64,000 nt of DNA. Source: Arcticibacterium luteifluviistationis (lineage in GTDB: Bacteria > Bacteroidota > Bacteroidia > Cytophagales > Spirosomataceae). The translations under genes and the position numbers were made by a program. Below are positions 9,273 through 18,028 of this stretch, in pieces. How positions within the stretch are numbered: position 1 is the stretch's first letter; every line of letters begins with the position of its first letter. The DNA is taken from assembly GCF_003258705.1 (NCBI RefSeq), contig NZ_CP029480.1:5208001-5272000 (forward strand), read 5' to 3'. Below the pieces are notes generated by a model. That model had not been told where the DNA came from. It did no database searches and saw nothing but the letters and a program-made list of their open reading frames with translations.

Positions 9273-10511
9273 ATGGCAGAAGAATTAAACATACCAAAAA
9301 TAACTTCCGAAGCACTTGCTCTTAATCTACCTATAGTAGAAGAAAACGAGCATACAACGCTTAACTTAGGTCCTACGCACCCTGCCACTCACGGTATATT
9401 TCAGAATATACTTAAAATGGACGGGGATAAGATTGTATCCGGTGTTCAGACTGTTGGATATATTCATAGAGCCTTTGAAAAGATTGCGGAAAGACGACCT
9501 TTCTATCAAATAACAACACTTACTGATAGGCTAAACTATTGCTCATCGCCAATTAATAATTTTGGATGGCATATGACAGTAGAAAAGCTATTGAACGTAG
9601 AAGTACCAAAAAGGGCACAATACATCCGTGTTATTTTGATGGAACTCGCCAGAATCTCTGACCACCTTATTTGTAACTCTATTTTAGGAGTTGACACAGG
9701 TGCTTACTCTGGTTTCTTATATGTTTTTCAAGAAAGAGAAAAGATATATGAGATTTACGAAGAAATATGTGGAGCTAGACTAACCACAAACATGGGACGT
9801 GTAGGTGGCATGGAAAGAGACCTCTCTCCTACTGCCTTGGCTAAAATCAAAGATTTAGTTTATAATTCCTTCCCGAAGGTTCTTGCTGAATTTGAAAATC
9901 TACTAAGTAGAAATAGAATTTTCATGGACAGAACGGTTAATGTAGGTGGCATTACAGCTGAAAGAGCCATGGAATATGGTTTCACAGGTCCAAATCTAAG
10001 AGCTGCAGGTGTAGATTATGACGTAAGAGCCATGGAGCCTTACTCTTCTTATGAAGATTTTGATTTTGAAATACCTATAGGTCATAATGGAGATACTTAT
10101 GACCGTTACCAGGTAAGAAATGCAGAAATGTGGGAGAGCTTGAAAATTATTCGTCAAGCCTTAGAAAACCTTCCTGAAGGACCATATTTCGCTAATGAAG
10201 ACCATTACTATTTACCACCTAAAAAGGAAGTTTATAGAAGTATGGAAGCCCTTATTTATCATTTTAAAATTATCATGGGAGAGATAGACGCTCCTATTGG
10301 TGAAGTGTACCACGCTGTAGAAGGTGGAAATGGGGAATTAGGGTATTACTTAGTTAGTGATGGTGGTAGAACACCCTATAGGCTTCACTTTAGAAGACCA
10401 AGTTTTATATATTATCAAGCCTACTCTGAAATGGTACAAGGATTAACCATATCTGACGCCGTGGCAATTATGAGTAGTTTAAATGTAATCGCTGGAGAAT
10501 TAGATGCCTGA
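9273..10511 (+). CDS. nuoD: NADH-quinone oxidoreductase subunit D
   Basis: A 412-residue 49-kDa-type subunit that forms the quinone-binding pocket with NuoB. The TLNLGPTHPATHG motif near residue 30 carries the conserved quinone-site His, and GYIHRAFEKIAERR and LARISDHLICN are standard family blocks. The start follows nuoC by 3 bp. The 3' end overlaps nuoE by 8 bp. Confidence 0.97.
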   Translation: MAEELNIPKITSEALALNLPIVEENEHTTLNLGPTHPATHGIFQNILKMDGDKIVSGVQTVGYIHRAFEKIAERRPFYQITTLTDRLNYCSSPINNFGWHMTVEKLLNVEVPKRAQYIRVILMELARISDHLICNSILGVDTGAYSGFLYVFQEREKIYEIYEEICGARLTTNMGRVGGMERDLSPTALAKIKDLVYNSFPKVLAEFENLLSRNRIFMDRTVNVGGITAERAMEYGFTGPNLRAAGVDYDVRAMEPYSSYEDFDFEIPIGHNGDTYDRYQVRNAEMWESLKIIRQALENLPEGPYFANEDHYYLPPKKEVYRSMEALIYHFKIIMGEIDAPIGEVYHAVEGGNGELGYYLVSDGGRTPYRLHFRRPSFIYYQAYSEMVQGLTISDAVAIMSSLNVIAGELDA

Positions 10512-11007
10512 GTTAACAGAAAATATCGTTTTCAGTAAAGAGAGACTTGAGAAAGTCGAAGAAATAATAGCTCGATACCCAGAAGGTAAGCAGAAATCAG
10601 CATTACTGCCTATTCTTCATTTGGCTCAAGAGCAGTTTAGTTGGTTAAGCTCCCAAACCATGGATTATGTGGCCGGACTTTTATCAATTCAGCCAGTAGA
10701 GGTGTACGAAGTAGCTACTTTTTATACCATGTTTCACCTTCAACCTGTTGGTAAGCATGTTATTGAATATTGCCGAACAGGGCCTTGCTGTGTTATGGGT
10801 GGCGAAGAAGTATACGCTCACTTAAGAGAAAAACTCAATATAGAAACAGGACAAACTACGGAAGATGGTTTAATTACCCTTAAAGAAGTAGAATGCTTAG
10901 CTGCTTGTGGCTGGGGACCTTGTTTCCAAATAAGAGAAAAATATTTTATGCACCTTGATAATCAAAAAGTTGATGAGATTATCGAAGACCTGAGGAAGAC
11001 TAACTAA
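10504..11007 (+). CDS. nuoE: NADH-quinone oxidoreductase subunit E
   Basis: A 167-residue thioredoxin-fold subunit of the NADH dehydrogenase module. It binds the 2Fe-2S cluster N1a through the cysteines of CRTGPC and of CLAACGWGPC, all visible. An N-terminal helical part (about 1-75) precedes the ferredoxin-like domain. The start lies inside nuoD and the stop overlaps the nuoF start (TAATG). Confidence 0.96.
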   Translation: MPELTENIVFSKERLEKVEEIIARYPEGKQKSALLPILHLAQEQFSWLSSQTMDYVAGLLSIQPVEVYEVATFYTMFHLQPVGKHVIEYCRTGPCCVMGGEEVYAHLREKLNIETGQTTEDGLITLKEVECLAACGWGPCFQIREKYFMHLDNQKVDEIIEDLRKTN

Positions 11008-12359
11008 TGGCGAACAATATCAAAATATTGACCAAAGATATAGGTACTGATGGTCTTGAAAGCATCAGTGTTTATAAAAAACTTGGAGGTTATTTAGGCG
11101 TAGAAAAAGCCCTAAAGAAAATGTCTCCAGACGAGGTGGTAGAAGAGGTCAAAAAAGCCGGAGTAAGAGGACGTGGCGGAGCTGGTTTTCCTATGGGAAT
11201 GAAATGGGGATTTTTAGCAAAACCTGAAGGTGTTCCTCGTTACTTAGTTTGTAATGCAGACGAATCAGAGCCAGGTACTTTCAAAGACCATTACCTGATG
11301 ATGAAAAACCCTCACCTTTTGATAGAGGGTATGATTATCTCAAGTTTTGCTCTAGGAGCTAATAAGTCTTTCATTTATGTGAGAGGTGAGCTAATGTATG
11401 TCATACATATTTTAGAAAAAGCTATAGAAGAAGCGAAGCAAGCTGGCTACTTAGGAAAAAACATTCTAGGAACAGGCTTTGACTTAGAACTTATTGTTCA
11501 ACCAGGTGGTGGAGCATACATTTGTGGGGAAGAAACTGCCCTGCTAGAATCTTTAGAAGGTAAAAGAGGTAACCCAAGAAATAAGCCTCCTTTTCCTGCT
11601 GTCAAAGGACTTTACCAATGCCCTACCGTAGTTAACAATGTAGAATCAATTGCCAACACCCCATGGATAATCCAAAATGGAGGTGAAGCTTATTCAGGTA
11701 TAGGTATTGGAAGAAGTACAGGAACAAAGCTTATTTCGGCATCAGGGCATGTTAAAAACCCAGGTGTTTACGAATTAGAATTAGGCCTTCCGGTAGAAGA
11801 ATTTATTTATTCTGACGAATATTTAGGAGGAATAAGAGATGGACATCATTTAAAAGCTGTGGTAGCAGGAGGTTCTTCCGTTCCAATTTTACCTGCTGAA
11901 CTCATTCTAAAAACAGCTGAAGGCGAACCAAGATTAATGACTTACGAATCACTTTCTGAAGGTGGTTTTGTGTCAGGTACGATGCTTGGTTCTGGTGGTT
12001 TTATTGCAATGGATGAGACTACGTGTATTGTTAGAAACACTTGGAATTTTACCCGATTCTATCGTCACGAATCTTGTGGACAATGCTCTCCGTGCCGTGA
12101 AGGTACTGGATGGATGGAAAAAGTGCTTTATAGAATAGAACATGGTAATGGAAACGAAAGAGATATTGACCTGCTGGTAGATGTAGCTAAAAGAATAGAA
12201 GGAAACACTATTTGTCCATTAGGCGATGCAGCCGCATGGCCAGTTGGTAGTGCTATTCGTCACTTTAGAGACGAGTTTGAATGGCACATTAAACATCCTG
12301 CTCAAGCTACAGCAAAAGGTTCTATTTATTCTAAATCATTAATGGACGTTGTTGCATAA
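11007..12359 (+). CDS. nuoF: NADH-quinone oxidoreductase subunit F
   Basis: A 450-residue flavoprotein that oxidises NADH. The NADH/FMN region has GRGGAGFPMGMKW, then the Gly-rich GGGAYICGEETALLESLEG; the N3 4Fe-4S site is ESCGQCSPCREG, with its fourth Cys in NTICPLGDA. All key residues are present. Its stop shares a base with the start of the following SGNH-hydrolase gene, an unusual neighbour inside a nuo operon. Confidence 0.97.
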   Translation: MANNIKILTKDIGTDGLESISVYKKLGGYLGVEKALKKMSPDEVVEEVKKAGVRGRGGAGFPMGMKWGFLAKPEGVPRYLVCNADESEPGTFKDHYLMMKNPHLLIEGMIISSFALGANKSFIYVRGELMYVIHILEKAIEEAKQAGYLGKNILGTGFDLELIVQPGGGAYICGEETALLESLEGKRGNPRNKPPFPAVKGLYQCPTVVNNVESIANTPWIIQNGGEAYSGIGIGRSTGTKLISASGHVKNPGVYELELGLPVEEFIYSDEYLGGIRDGHHLKAVVAGGSSVPILPAELILKTAEGEPRLMTYESLSEGGFVSGTMLGSGGFIAMDETTCIVRNTWNFTRFYRHESCGQCSPCREGTGWMEKVLYRIEHGNGNERDIDLLVDVAKRIEGNTICPLGDAAAWPVGSAIRHFRDEFEWHIKHPAQATAKGSIYSKSLMDVVA

Positions 12360-13531
12360 TGAAAAGAGTAGTTTACAGCTTAATAGTATTTGTATTTACG
12401 CTTCTGATAGCAGAAGTGGTACTACTATTTTTTGTAAAACTACCAGACCCTTATGCCCATTTAAGAGTAAACTCACATTCAACTGGTGAAGTAATTAGGC
12501 TACAAAATAGTAGAAATTCAGATTTCGCTTTCCTTTTTCGCCCAAATGAGCTTTTCCCTTTAGACGCAAGTGTAGTCAATGATATTCATATCAATAATTA
12601 TGGCTTCAGACACAATGATGACGTCGACACTAGCAAAAATGAGTTTAGCATCTATGCCATAGGCGGAAGTACTACGCAAGGCTATGACTATCCCTATGAC
12701 CAAACTTGGTGTCAGATAGTAGAAAAAAAACTAGAGAAAAGTACTAATCGTTCTATAAATGTATACAATGGCGGTACAGCTGGTTCGGCCATGGTTGACC
12801 ATATTGCTCTACTTCAAAATAGGGTAATTCATTTAAATCCAGACATGGTCATTCTCTTTTCAGGAGTCAATGATTTGAATGTTCTTCTTGGAGACAATAA
12901 TTTACATCGTTTTGATGATATTCACGAATCCAGTGAACTAGTAAATTGGCCGAAACTTTTATTGGGTAAATCAGCAATCTTCAGATTAGCTTATAATGCC
13001 AGAAATAAATTAAAAACTAAATCTCCGAGTCTGGTCAATTTAATCGAAAGAAAGCACAGAGCCATACCAGACAGTATGTCTATTCAGTTTTCTGACCATT
13101 TACTACCTTCTCTAATTACTAATAAACTTCCTTTAGGAACACCTCCGCAAGTGAACCTTAGTTACTATAAAAAGATGGTGACTTCATTTGTAGGTATTTG
13201 TAAAGCGAATGATATCCCTGTGGTAGTTATGACCCAACCAACCACATGGAACACAAAAGACACAACGCTTCTCAAATACCATTGGATGAACAAAAATAAG
13301 GAGTTTAAATTCTCCAAAGAATTCATGCAAGGTACTATGGATACGATGAACAAAGACGTATCAGAGATAGCCTCTAACCAAGAAATACCAGTTATTAAAC
13401 TAGATGAAGAAATTCCAAATACTGGGGAGTACTTCTATGATGACTGTCATTTTACACCAAAAGGCTCTGTATTTGTAGGAGAAACAGTAGCCCGTTATAT
13501 CACCGAGAATAATTTAATACCCATTAAATAA
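12359..13531 (+). CDS. membrane-anchored SGNH/GDSL hydrolase-like protein inside the nuo operon
   Basis: A 390-residue protein with an N-terminal transmembrane or signal-anchor helix (about 5-27), so the catalytic domain is probably periplasmic. SGNH blocks are complete: the nucleophile IGGSTTQG (Ser104), the Gly of NGGTAGSA, FSGVNDLN (Asn171), and the DDCHFTPKG Asp/His pair near 361-364. The family contains lipid and carbohydrate esterases. The gene starts within the nuoF stop codon and nuoG begins on the next base after its own stop, so it must be co-transcribed with complex I. No role in complex I is established for such a protein. Base composition does not stand out from its neighbours. 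Confidence 0.82.
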   Translation: MKRVVYSLIVFVFTLLIAEVVLLFFVKLPDPYAHLRVNSHSTGEVIRLQNSRNSDFAFLFRPNELFPLDASVVNDIHINNYGFRHNDDVDTSKNEFSIYAIGGSTTQGYDYPYDQTWCQIVEKKLEKSTNRSINVYNGGTAGSAMVDHIALLQNRVIHLNPDMVILFSGVNDLNVLLGDNNLHRFDDIHESSELVNWPKLLLGKSAIFRLAYNARNKLKTKSPSLVNLIERKHRAIPDSMSIQFSDHLLPSLITNKLPLGTPPQVNLSYYKKMVTSFVGICKANDIPVVVMTQPTTWNTKDTTLLKYHWMNKNKEFKFSKEFMQGTMDTMNKDVSEIASNQEIPVIKLDEEIPNTGEYFYDDCHFTPKGSVFVGETVARYITENNLIPIK

Positions 13532-14617
13532 ATGGAGAATAATATAAAAGTAACAATAGACGGTGTAGAAACCGAGGTACCTCAAGGAACCACAATTCTG
13601 CAAGCCGCAAGGCAAATAGGACCAGAAGTGGCTCCTCCTGCCATGTGTTACTATAAACCATTAGAAAAGTCTGGTGGTAAGTGTAGAGCTTGCTTGGTAA
13701 AAGTAGTGCAAGGTTCTGAAAAAGATAAAAGACCAATGCCAAAGTTAGTGGCATCTTGCATAACACCAGCTCAAGATGGTATGGTAGTGGAAAACTACAC
13801 CAATGAAGAGGTAGTTGACACTAGAAAAGGAATTGTAGAGTTTTTGTTGATAAACCACCCACTTGATTGCCCTGTTTGTGATCAGGCAGGCGAGTGCCAC
13901 TTGCAAGACTTCTCTTTTAAGCATGGTACAGAAACCCAGCGTTTTGAAGAAGACAGAAGAACTTTTGAGAAAGAAGACTTAGGTCCCAACATCAAATTAA
14001 ACATGAACCGCTGTATTTTATGTTACAGATGTGTTCACACTGCTGACCAAATTACGGATGGTAGATGTCATGGTGTGATGAACAGAGGTGACCATGCTGA
14101 AATCAGCACTTATATAGGTCAAGCCATTGATAATGATTTCTCTGGAAACATGATTGACGTTTGCCCAGTAGGAGCTCTTACAGACAAAACATACCGTTTC
14201 AAAAACCGTGTATGGTTTACAAAGCCAATGGATGCACACAGAGATTGTGATAAGTGCTGTGGTGAGGTTCATCTATGGTATAAAGGAGAGGAAATTATCC
14301 GTGTAACTGGAAGGAAAAACCAATGGGGAGAGGTAGATGAATTCATTTGCAATACCTGTAGATTTGACAAAAAAGAAACGGCTGACTGGACTATTGAAGG
14401 TCCTGCTGTAATGACGCGTCACTCGGTAACTTCGGCTAATAAATACCGTAAAGATTTAATAGCAAAACCCTCTTTCGCGGTTGATTACGCCAAACATCAT
14501 TACAAAAAAATTAATGATGACAGGCCGTATGACAAAAACCTAAAAGAGATAAAAGCCTCAGAAGACTATAAGGCTTTGATGGAGCAGAATAAGGACTTTA
14601 AATTGCTAGAAGAATAA
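13532..14617 (+). CDS. nuoG: NADH-quinone oxidoreductase subunit G, short form
   Basis: A 361-residue version of the 75-kDa subunit. The N-terminal 2Fe-2S domain (CYYKPLEKSGGKCRACLVKV, cluster N1b), the His/Cys site LDCPVCDQAGECHLQDFSF (N5) and the ferredoxin-like block RCILCYRCV...DVCPVGAL (N4) are intact. A further Cys set, CDKCCGE and CNTCRF, resembles the start of the molybdopterin-type domain, but that roughly 500-residue domain of E. coli NuoG is absent. The chain ends naturally four bases before nuoH, so this is a short subunit rather than a broken gene. Electron transfer from NADH to N2 would still be possible. Confidence 0.93.
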   Translation: MENNIKVTIDGVETEVPQGTTILQAARQIGPEVAPPAMCYYKPLEKSGGKCRACLVKVVQGSEKDKRPMPKLVASCITPAQDGMVVENYTNEEVVDTRKGIVEFLLINHPLDCPVCDQAGECHLQDFSFKHGTETQRFEEDRRTFEKEDLGPNIKLNMNRCILCYRCVHTADQITDGRCHGVMNRGDHAEISTYIGQAIDNDFSGNMIDVCPVGALTDKTYRFKNRVWFTKPMDAHRDCDKCCGEVHLWYKGEEIIRVTGRKNQWGEVDEFICNTCRFDKKETADWTIEGPAVMTRHSVTSANKYRKDLIAKPSFAVDYAKHHYKKINDDRPYDKNLKEIKASEDYKALMEQNKDFKLLEE

Positions 14618-14621
14618 TTTA

Positions 14622-15764
14622 ATGGAAGAAGCAATCATTATAAAAGGTTTAATCATTTTCGGCATATTTGCTATCTCTTTGACGATAGCAGCCTATGAGA
14701 CCTATTTTGAGCGTGTAATAGCCGCTTATATCCAAGACAGAGTTGGACCGGACAGAGCTGGACCATTTGGGCTATTACAACCATTGGCAGATGCAGGGAA
14801 ATTGTTTTTTAAAGAGGATTTTGTTCCTACACTGGCAGATAAATGGTTATTTATTTTTGGTCCTGCTTTAGCTATGCTAACCGCAATGATGACCAGTGCT
14901 GTGATTCCTTTTGGTGATAGTATCATGTATGAAGGCAAAGAAATTTTAGTACAAGCCATTGAAGTTAATATTGGTATTCTTTGGGTATTTGGTGTAGTCT
15001 CTTTAGGTGTATATGGTATTTTAATTGGTGGCTGGGCTTCTAATAACAAGTACTCTCTTTACGGTGCTATTAGAGCCGCTTCCCAAAACATCTCTTATGA
15101 GTTGGCTATGGGTGTTTCTATTATTGCCATAGTAATGATGTCAAGTTCTTTATCGCTGAGAACTATTGTAGAAGAGCAGCATGGTGGCAACTGGAATATA
15201 TTTTATCAGCCGCTTGGCTTTCTAATTTTCTTAGTGTGTTCATTTGCCGAATGTAACAGAACTCCTTTTGACCTTCCAGAGTCTGAAAATGAACTCGTAG
15301 CAGGATATCATACAGAGTACGGTTCTATGAAACTAGGTTTATACCTCTTTTCAGAATATGTCAATATGTTTATCTCATCGGCTGTGATTGCAACCTTATA
15401 TTTAGGTGGCTTTAATTACTTCGGAATGGACTGGGTATCTACACAGCTTATTGGCCAATTTGGTGAAACCGTAGGTCACAACTTGGCTACGCTTCTGGGT
15501 GTTATGGTATTCTTTGGAAAAATATTCTTCTTCATCTTTGTATTTATGTGGGTGAGATGGACACTTCCGAGATTTAGGTATGACCAATTAATGGATTTAG
15601 GATGGAAAGCTCTTATTCCATTATCAATTGTAAATTTGGTAATTACAGCAGCTGCCGAACTTTCGGGCATGGCCTTGATAGTTAACTGGCTTGGTTTAGC
15701 CATTTTTATTGGCTTAGCTTATGCCTATTCCTTTTTGTTCACTAAAACTAAAGCAAGTATCTAA
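14622..15764 (+). CDS. nuoH: NADH-quinone oxidoreductase subunit H
   Basis: A 380-residue membrane subunit (ND1 family) with about eight transmembrane helices. It links the peripheral arm to the proton-pumping arm and forms the quinone entry channel. Diagnostic blocks are QDRVGPDRAGPFGLLQPLAD near residue 40 and CSFAECNRTPFDLPESENEL near the middle. nuoI starts 1 bp after its stop. Confidence 0.97.
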   Translation: MEEAIIIKGLIIFGIFAISLTIAAYETYFERVIAAYIQDRVGPDRAGPFGLLQPLADAGKLFFKEDFVPTLADKWLFIFGPALAMLTAMMTSAVIPFGDSIMYEGKEILVQAIEVNIGILWVFGVVSLGVYGILIGGWASNNKYSLYGAIRAASQNISYELAMGVSIIAIVMMSSSLSLRTIVEEQHGGNWNIFYQPLGFLIFLVCSFAECNRTPFDLPESENELVAGYHTEYGSMKLGLYLFSEYVNMFISSAVIATLYLGGFNYFGMDWVSTQLIGQFGETVGHNLATLLGVMVFFGKIFFFIFVFMWVRWTLPRFRYDQLMDLGWKALIPLSIVNLVITAAAELSGMALIVNWLGLAIFIGLAYAYSFLFTKTKASI

Positions 15765-15765
15765 T

Positions 15766-16332
15766 ATGCAACTTACTAATAGAGCAAAAAAAACAGATAA
15801 GACGCCTTTAACACTTGCCGAAAGAACCTATTTACCCGGCATAGCGAAAGGAATGGGAATAACCTTAAAGCATTTCTTTTCTAAGAAAGCAACCATACGT
15901 TACCCAGAGCAAAAAAGATATTTAGGTCCAATTTTTAGAGGTCATCATATTCTTAAACGTGACGAAGAAGGTAGAGAAAGATGTACTGCTTGTGGTTTAT
16001 GTGCTGTAGCTTGCCCTGCCGAGGCCATTTCTATGGTAGCTGCAGAAAGAGCACCTGGCGAAGAGAATCTTTATAAAGAAGAGAAATACGCGGCTGCTTA
16101 TGAAGTAAATATGCTTCGCTGTATTTTCTGTGGTTTATGTGAAGAAGCCTGCCCTAAAGAGGCTGTATACCTTAGACATGATAAATTTGTTCCAGTATTT
16201 ACAAGTCGTGACCAAGTTATTTATGGCAAAGACCAACTAGTGGAAGACATGAATGAAAGGTACGAACGAGATGCATGGACAAAAGAAGAAATGCAGAAAC
16301 TTTGGGCACAACAAAAACCAGTTAATTACTAA
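15766..16332 (+). CDS. nuoI: NADH-quinone oxidoreductase subunit I
   Basis: A 188-residue ferredoxin-type subunit that carries clusters N6a and N6b. Cys73, 76, 79 and 83 (CTACGLCAVAC) and Cys119, 122, 125 and 129 (CIFCGLCEEAC) form two canonical 4Fe-4S sites. The frame is open from 15721, but the ATG at 15766, one base after the nuoH stop, gives the expected N-terminus. nuoJ follows 14 bp later. Confidence 0.96.
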   Translation: MQLTNRAKKTDKTPLTLAERTYLPGIAKGMGITLKHFFSKKATIRYPEQKRYLGPIFRGHHILKRDEEGRERCTACGLCAVACPAEAISMVAAERAPGEENLYKEEKYAAAYEVNMLRCIFCGLCEEACPKEAVYLRHDKFVPVFTSRDQVIYGKDQLVEDMNERYERDAWTKEEMQKLWAQQKPVNY

Positions 16333-16346
16333 TATCGACGTCAAAA

Positions 16347-16895
16347 ATGGACTTTATAAATAATATACAAAACATGACTTCGACGCAATGGCTTTTTTAT
16401 GTCATTTCGGTAGTTACTCTTTTTGGAGCTTTGGGTACCATTGCATCTAAAAATGCAATACACAGCGTCATTTACCTTATACTGACGTTCTTCTCTCTAT
16501 CAGCTCATTATGTGTTGATGAATGCACAGTTTATTGCTGTGGTTAATATCATTGTATACGCAGGAGCCATCATGGTTTTATTCCTTTTTGTGGTGATGTT
16601 TTTGAACATCAAAGAAGAAAACACGCCTGGCTTAAATAACAACAAACTTATGATAGCCGCTACCATTGTGGCTGGTACCATCAGTTTGATTCTTATATCG
16701 GCTATTAGGATGACCGATATACCTAGAACTAACCCTCATACTTATCAAGTCAAAACGGGGTTTATTGAAACTTTAGGTACCTTACTATACAGCAAGTACC
16801 TACTTCCTTTTGAATTGGTATCTATATTATTTTTGATAGCCATGACGGGTGCCGTAATGTTAGGTAAAAGGGAAAAAGGCGAACGTCATTTCTAA
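16347..16895 (+). CDS. nuoJ: NADH-quinone oxidoreductase subunit J
   Basis: A 182-residue membrane subunit (ND6 family) with five predicted helices. The third, around NIIVYAGAIMVLFLFVVMFL, contains the conserved VYxGAIMVLFLF motif with the pi-bulge region. In complete nuo operons nuoK follows directly. Here the stop codon overlaps the start of a GNAT acetyltransferase instead, so this is the last complex I subunit in the operon. Confidence 0.95.
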   Translation: MDFINNIQNMTSTQWLFYVISVVTLFGALGTIASKNAIHSVIYLILTFFSLSAHYVLMNAQFIAVVNIIVYAGAIMVLFLFVVMFLNIKEENTPGLNNNKLMIAATIVAGTISLILISAIRMTDIPRTNPHTYQVKTGFIETLGTLLYSKYLLPFELVSILFLIAMTGAVMLGKREKGERHF

Positions 16896-17377
16896 TGATA
16901 ACCTCCTCAAGGTTAAAATATAGGCAACTTCTTTCTAGCGACGAAAATGAATCTTTAACCATGGCTCAAAACGGTGAGGTTATGGTCTACATTACTGGAG
17001 CCGCACTAAGCCTTAAGGAAGCTAAAGAAAGATTCCTTTATCAATTATCAGTCAATAAAGAGTATAAAGATTTAGGGTTCATAAGAGCAGAATCTCTTGA
17101 TACAGGCGAATTTATTGGTTATGTTAAAATGACACCTTTAAACTCCAATGAATTAGAAATTGGTTATGCCATTCTACCTAAGTTTTGGGGTAAAGGCTAT
17201 GCTTCTGAAATGTTAGTGGCTATGGAAGATTTTGCAGCAACTCTTAAAAGTTTTGACAAACTGGTGGGTATAGCTGATACGGCAAATAAACCCTCCATTA
17301 AAGTGTTACTAAAAAGAAACTTTACGCTTCAAAAAGAGAACAATAAGAAATCATATTATATCAAACACTTACATTAA
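16895..17377 (+). CDS. GNAT-family N-acetyltransferase in the nuo operon
   Basis: A 160-residue RimJ/RimL-like GNAT protein. The N-terminus SRLKYRQLLSSDENES is the usual beta1-alpha1 of this group. The acetyl-CoA site is at FWGKGYASEMLVAMEDFA, a match to the R/Q-x-x-G-x-G/A motif, and the C-terminal NKPSIKVLLKRNF is the usual V/L-L-x-K-x-G/N-F ending. The start overlaps the nuoJ stop by one base, so it is translated from the same transcript. The substrate is unknown: a protein N-terminus, a side chain or a small molecule are all possible. A specific complex I role is speculation. Confidence 0.85.
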   Translation: MITSSRLKYRQLLSSDENESLTMAQNGEVMVYITGAALSLKEAKERFLYQLSVNKEYKDLGFIRAESLDTGEFIGYVKMTPLNSNELEIGYAILPKFWGKGYASEMLVAMEDFAATLKSFDKLVGIADTANKPSIKVLLKRNFTLQKENNKKSYYIKHLH

Positions 17378-17379
17378 CT

Positions 17380-17901
17380 ATGGCAACTATTCTACCCGTT
17401 AAAGGCATTTCGCCTAGTATTCCAGCATCTACTTGGCTAGCACCTAACGCCACCATAGTGGGCGATACCGAAATGGGAGAAGATTGTACAGTTTGGTTTA
17501 ATGCGGTGCTTAGAGGCGACGTAAATAGCATTAGAATAGGAAACAGAGTTAATATTCAAGATGGCGTAGTGATTCACTGCACTTATGAGAAAACTAAAAC
17601 CATTATTGGCGATAATGTAAGCATTGGTCATAATGCCATTCTTCATGGATGCGTAGTAGAAGAAGAAGTTTTGATAGGCATGGGAGCTATTGTGATGGAT
17701 GGGGCCGTGGTTGAAAAAAATGCAATTATTGGAGCAGGTGCCGTCGTAACTTCAAATACAAGAGTACCCTCTGGACAAATATGGGTTGGAAATCCAGCCA
17801 AATACCTAAAAGATGTTTCAGAAAAAGCAAGTGAAGTATTTATGCGAACTGCTGATAATTATTTGACCTATGCTAGTTGGTTTGGGAAGGAAATAAAATA
17901 A
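17380..17901 (+). CDS. gamma-class carbonic anhydrase-like protein
   Basis: A 173-residue left-handed beta-helix protein of the gamma-carbonic anhydrase/PaaY/YrdA family. Hexapeptide repeats run through residues 15-150. The metal-binding histidines are in VVIHCTYE and in SIGHNAILHGC, so all three zinc ligands are present. The RGDVNSIRIGNRVNIQDG block is diagnostic. It lies 2 bp after the GNAT gene at the end of the nuo operon. In plant mitochondria proteins of this family are subunits of complex I, which makes the placement notable. A bacterial role in complex I is an inference, not an established fact. Confidence 0.9.
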   Translation: MATILPVKGISPSIPASTWLAPNATIVGDTEMGEDCTVWFNAVLRGDVNSIRIGNRVNIQDGVVIHCTYEKTKTIIGDNVSIGHNAILHGCVVEEEVLIGMGAIVMDGAVVEKNAIIGAGAVVTSNTRVPSGQIWVGNPAKYLKDVSEKASEVFMRTADNYLTYASWFGKEIK

Positions 17902-18028
17902 CCTGTTCTCTTTTTTACCTAGTCTAGACAATATCTCATACGATATCCATAATCGCTTAATAAATTAAGAAGGCTCAAAGCTTTTCCAATATTACATTAG
18001 AGACTAATTAAGGAATCAGGTCAAGCCC

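Noticed and set aside
13532-14617. nuoG as a truncated pseudogene
   Set aside because: The frame is intact, key Fe-S ligands are present and nuoH follows after 4 bp, so the short form is taken as real.
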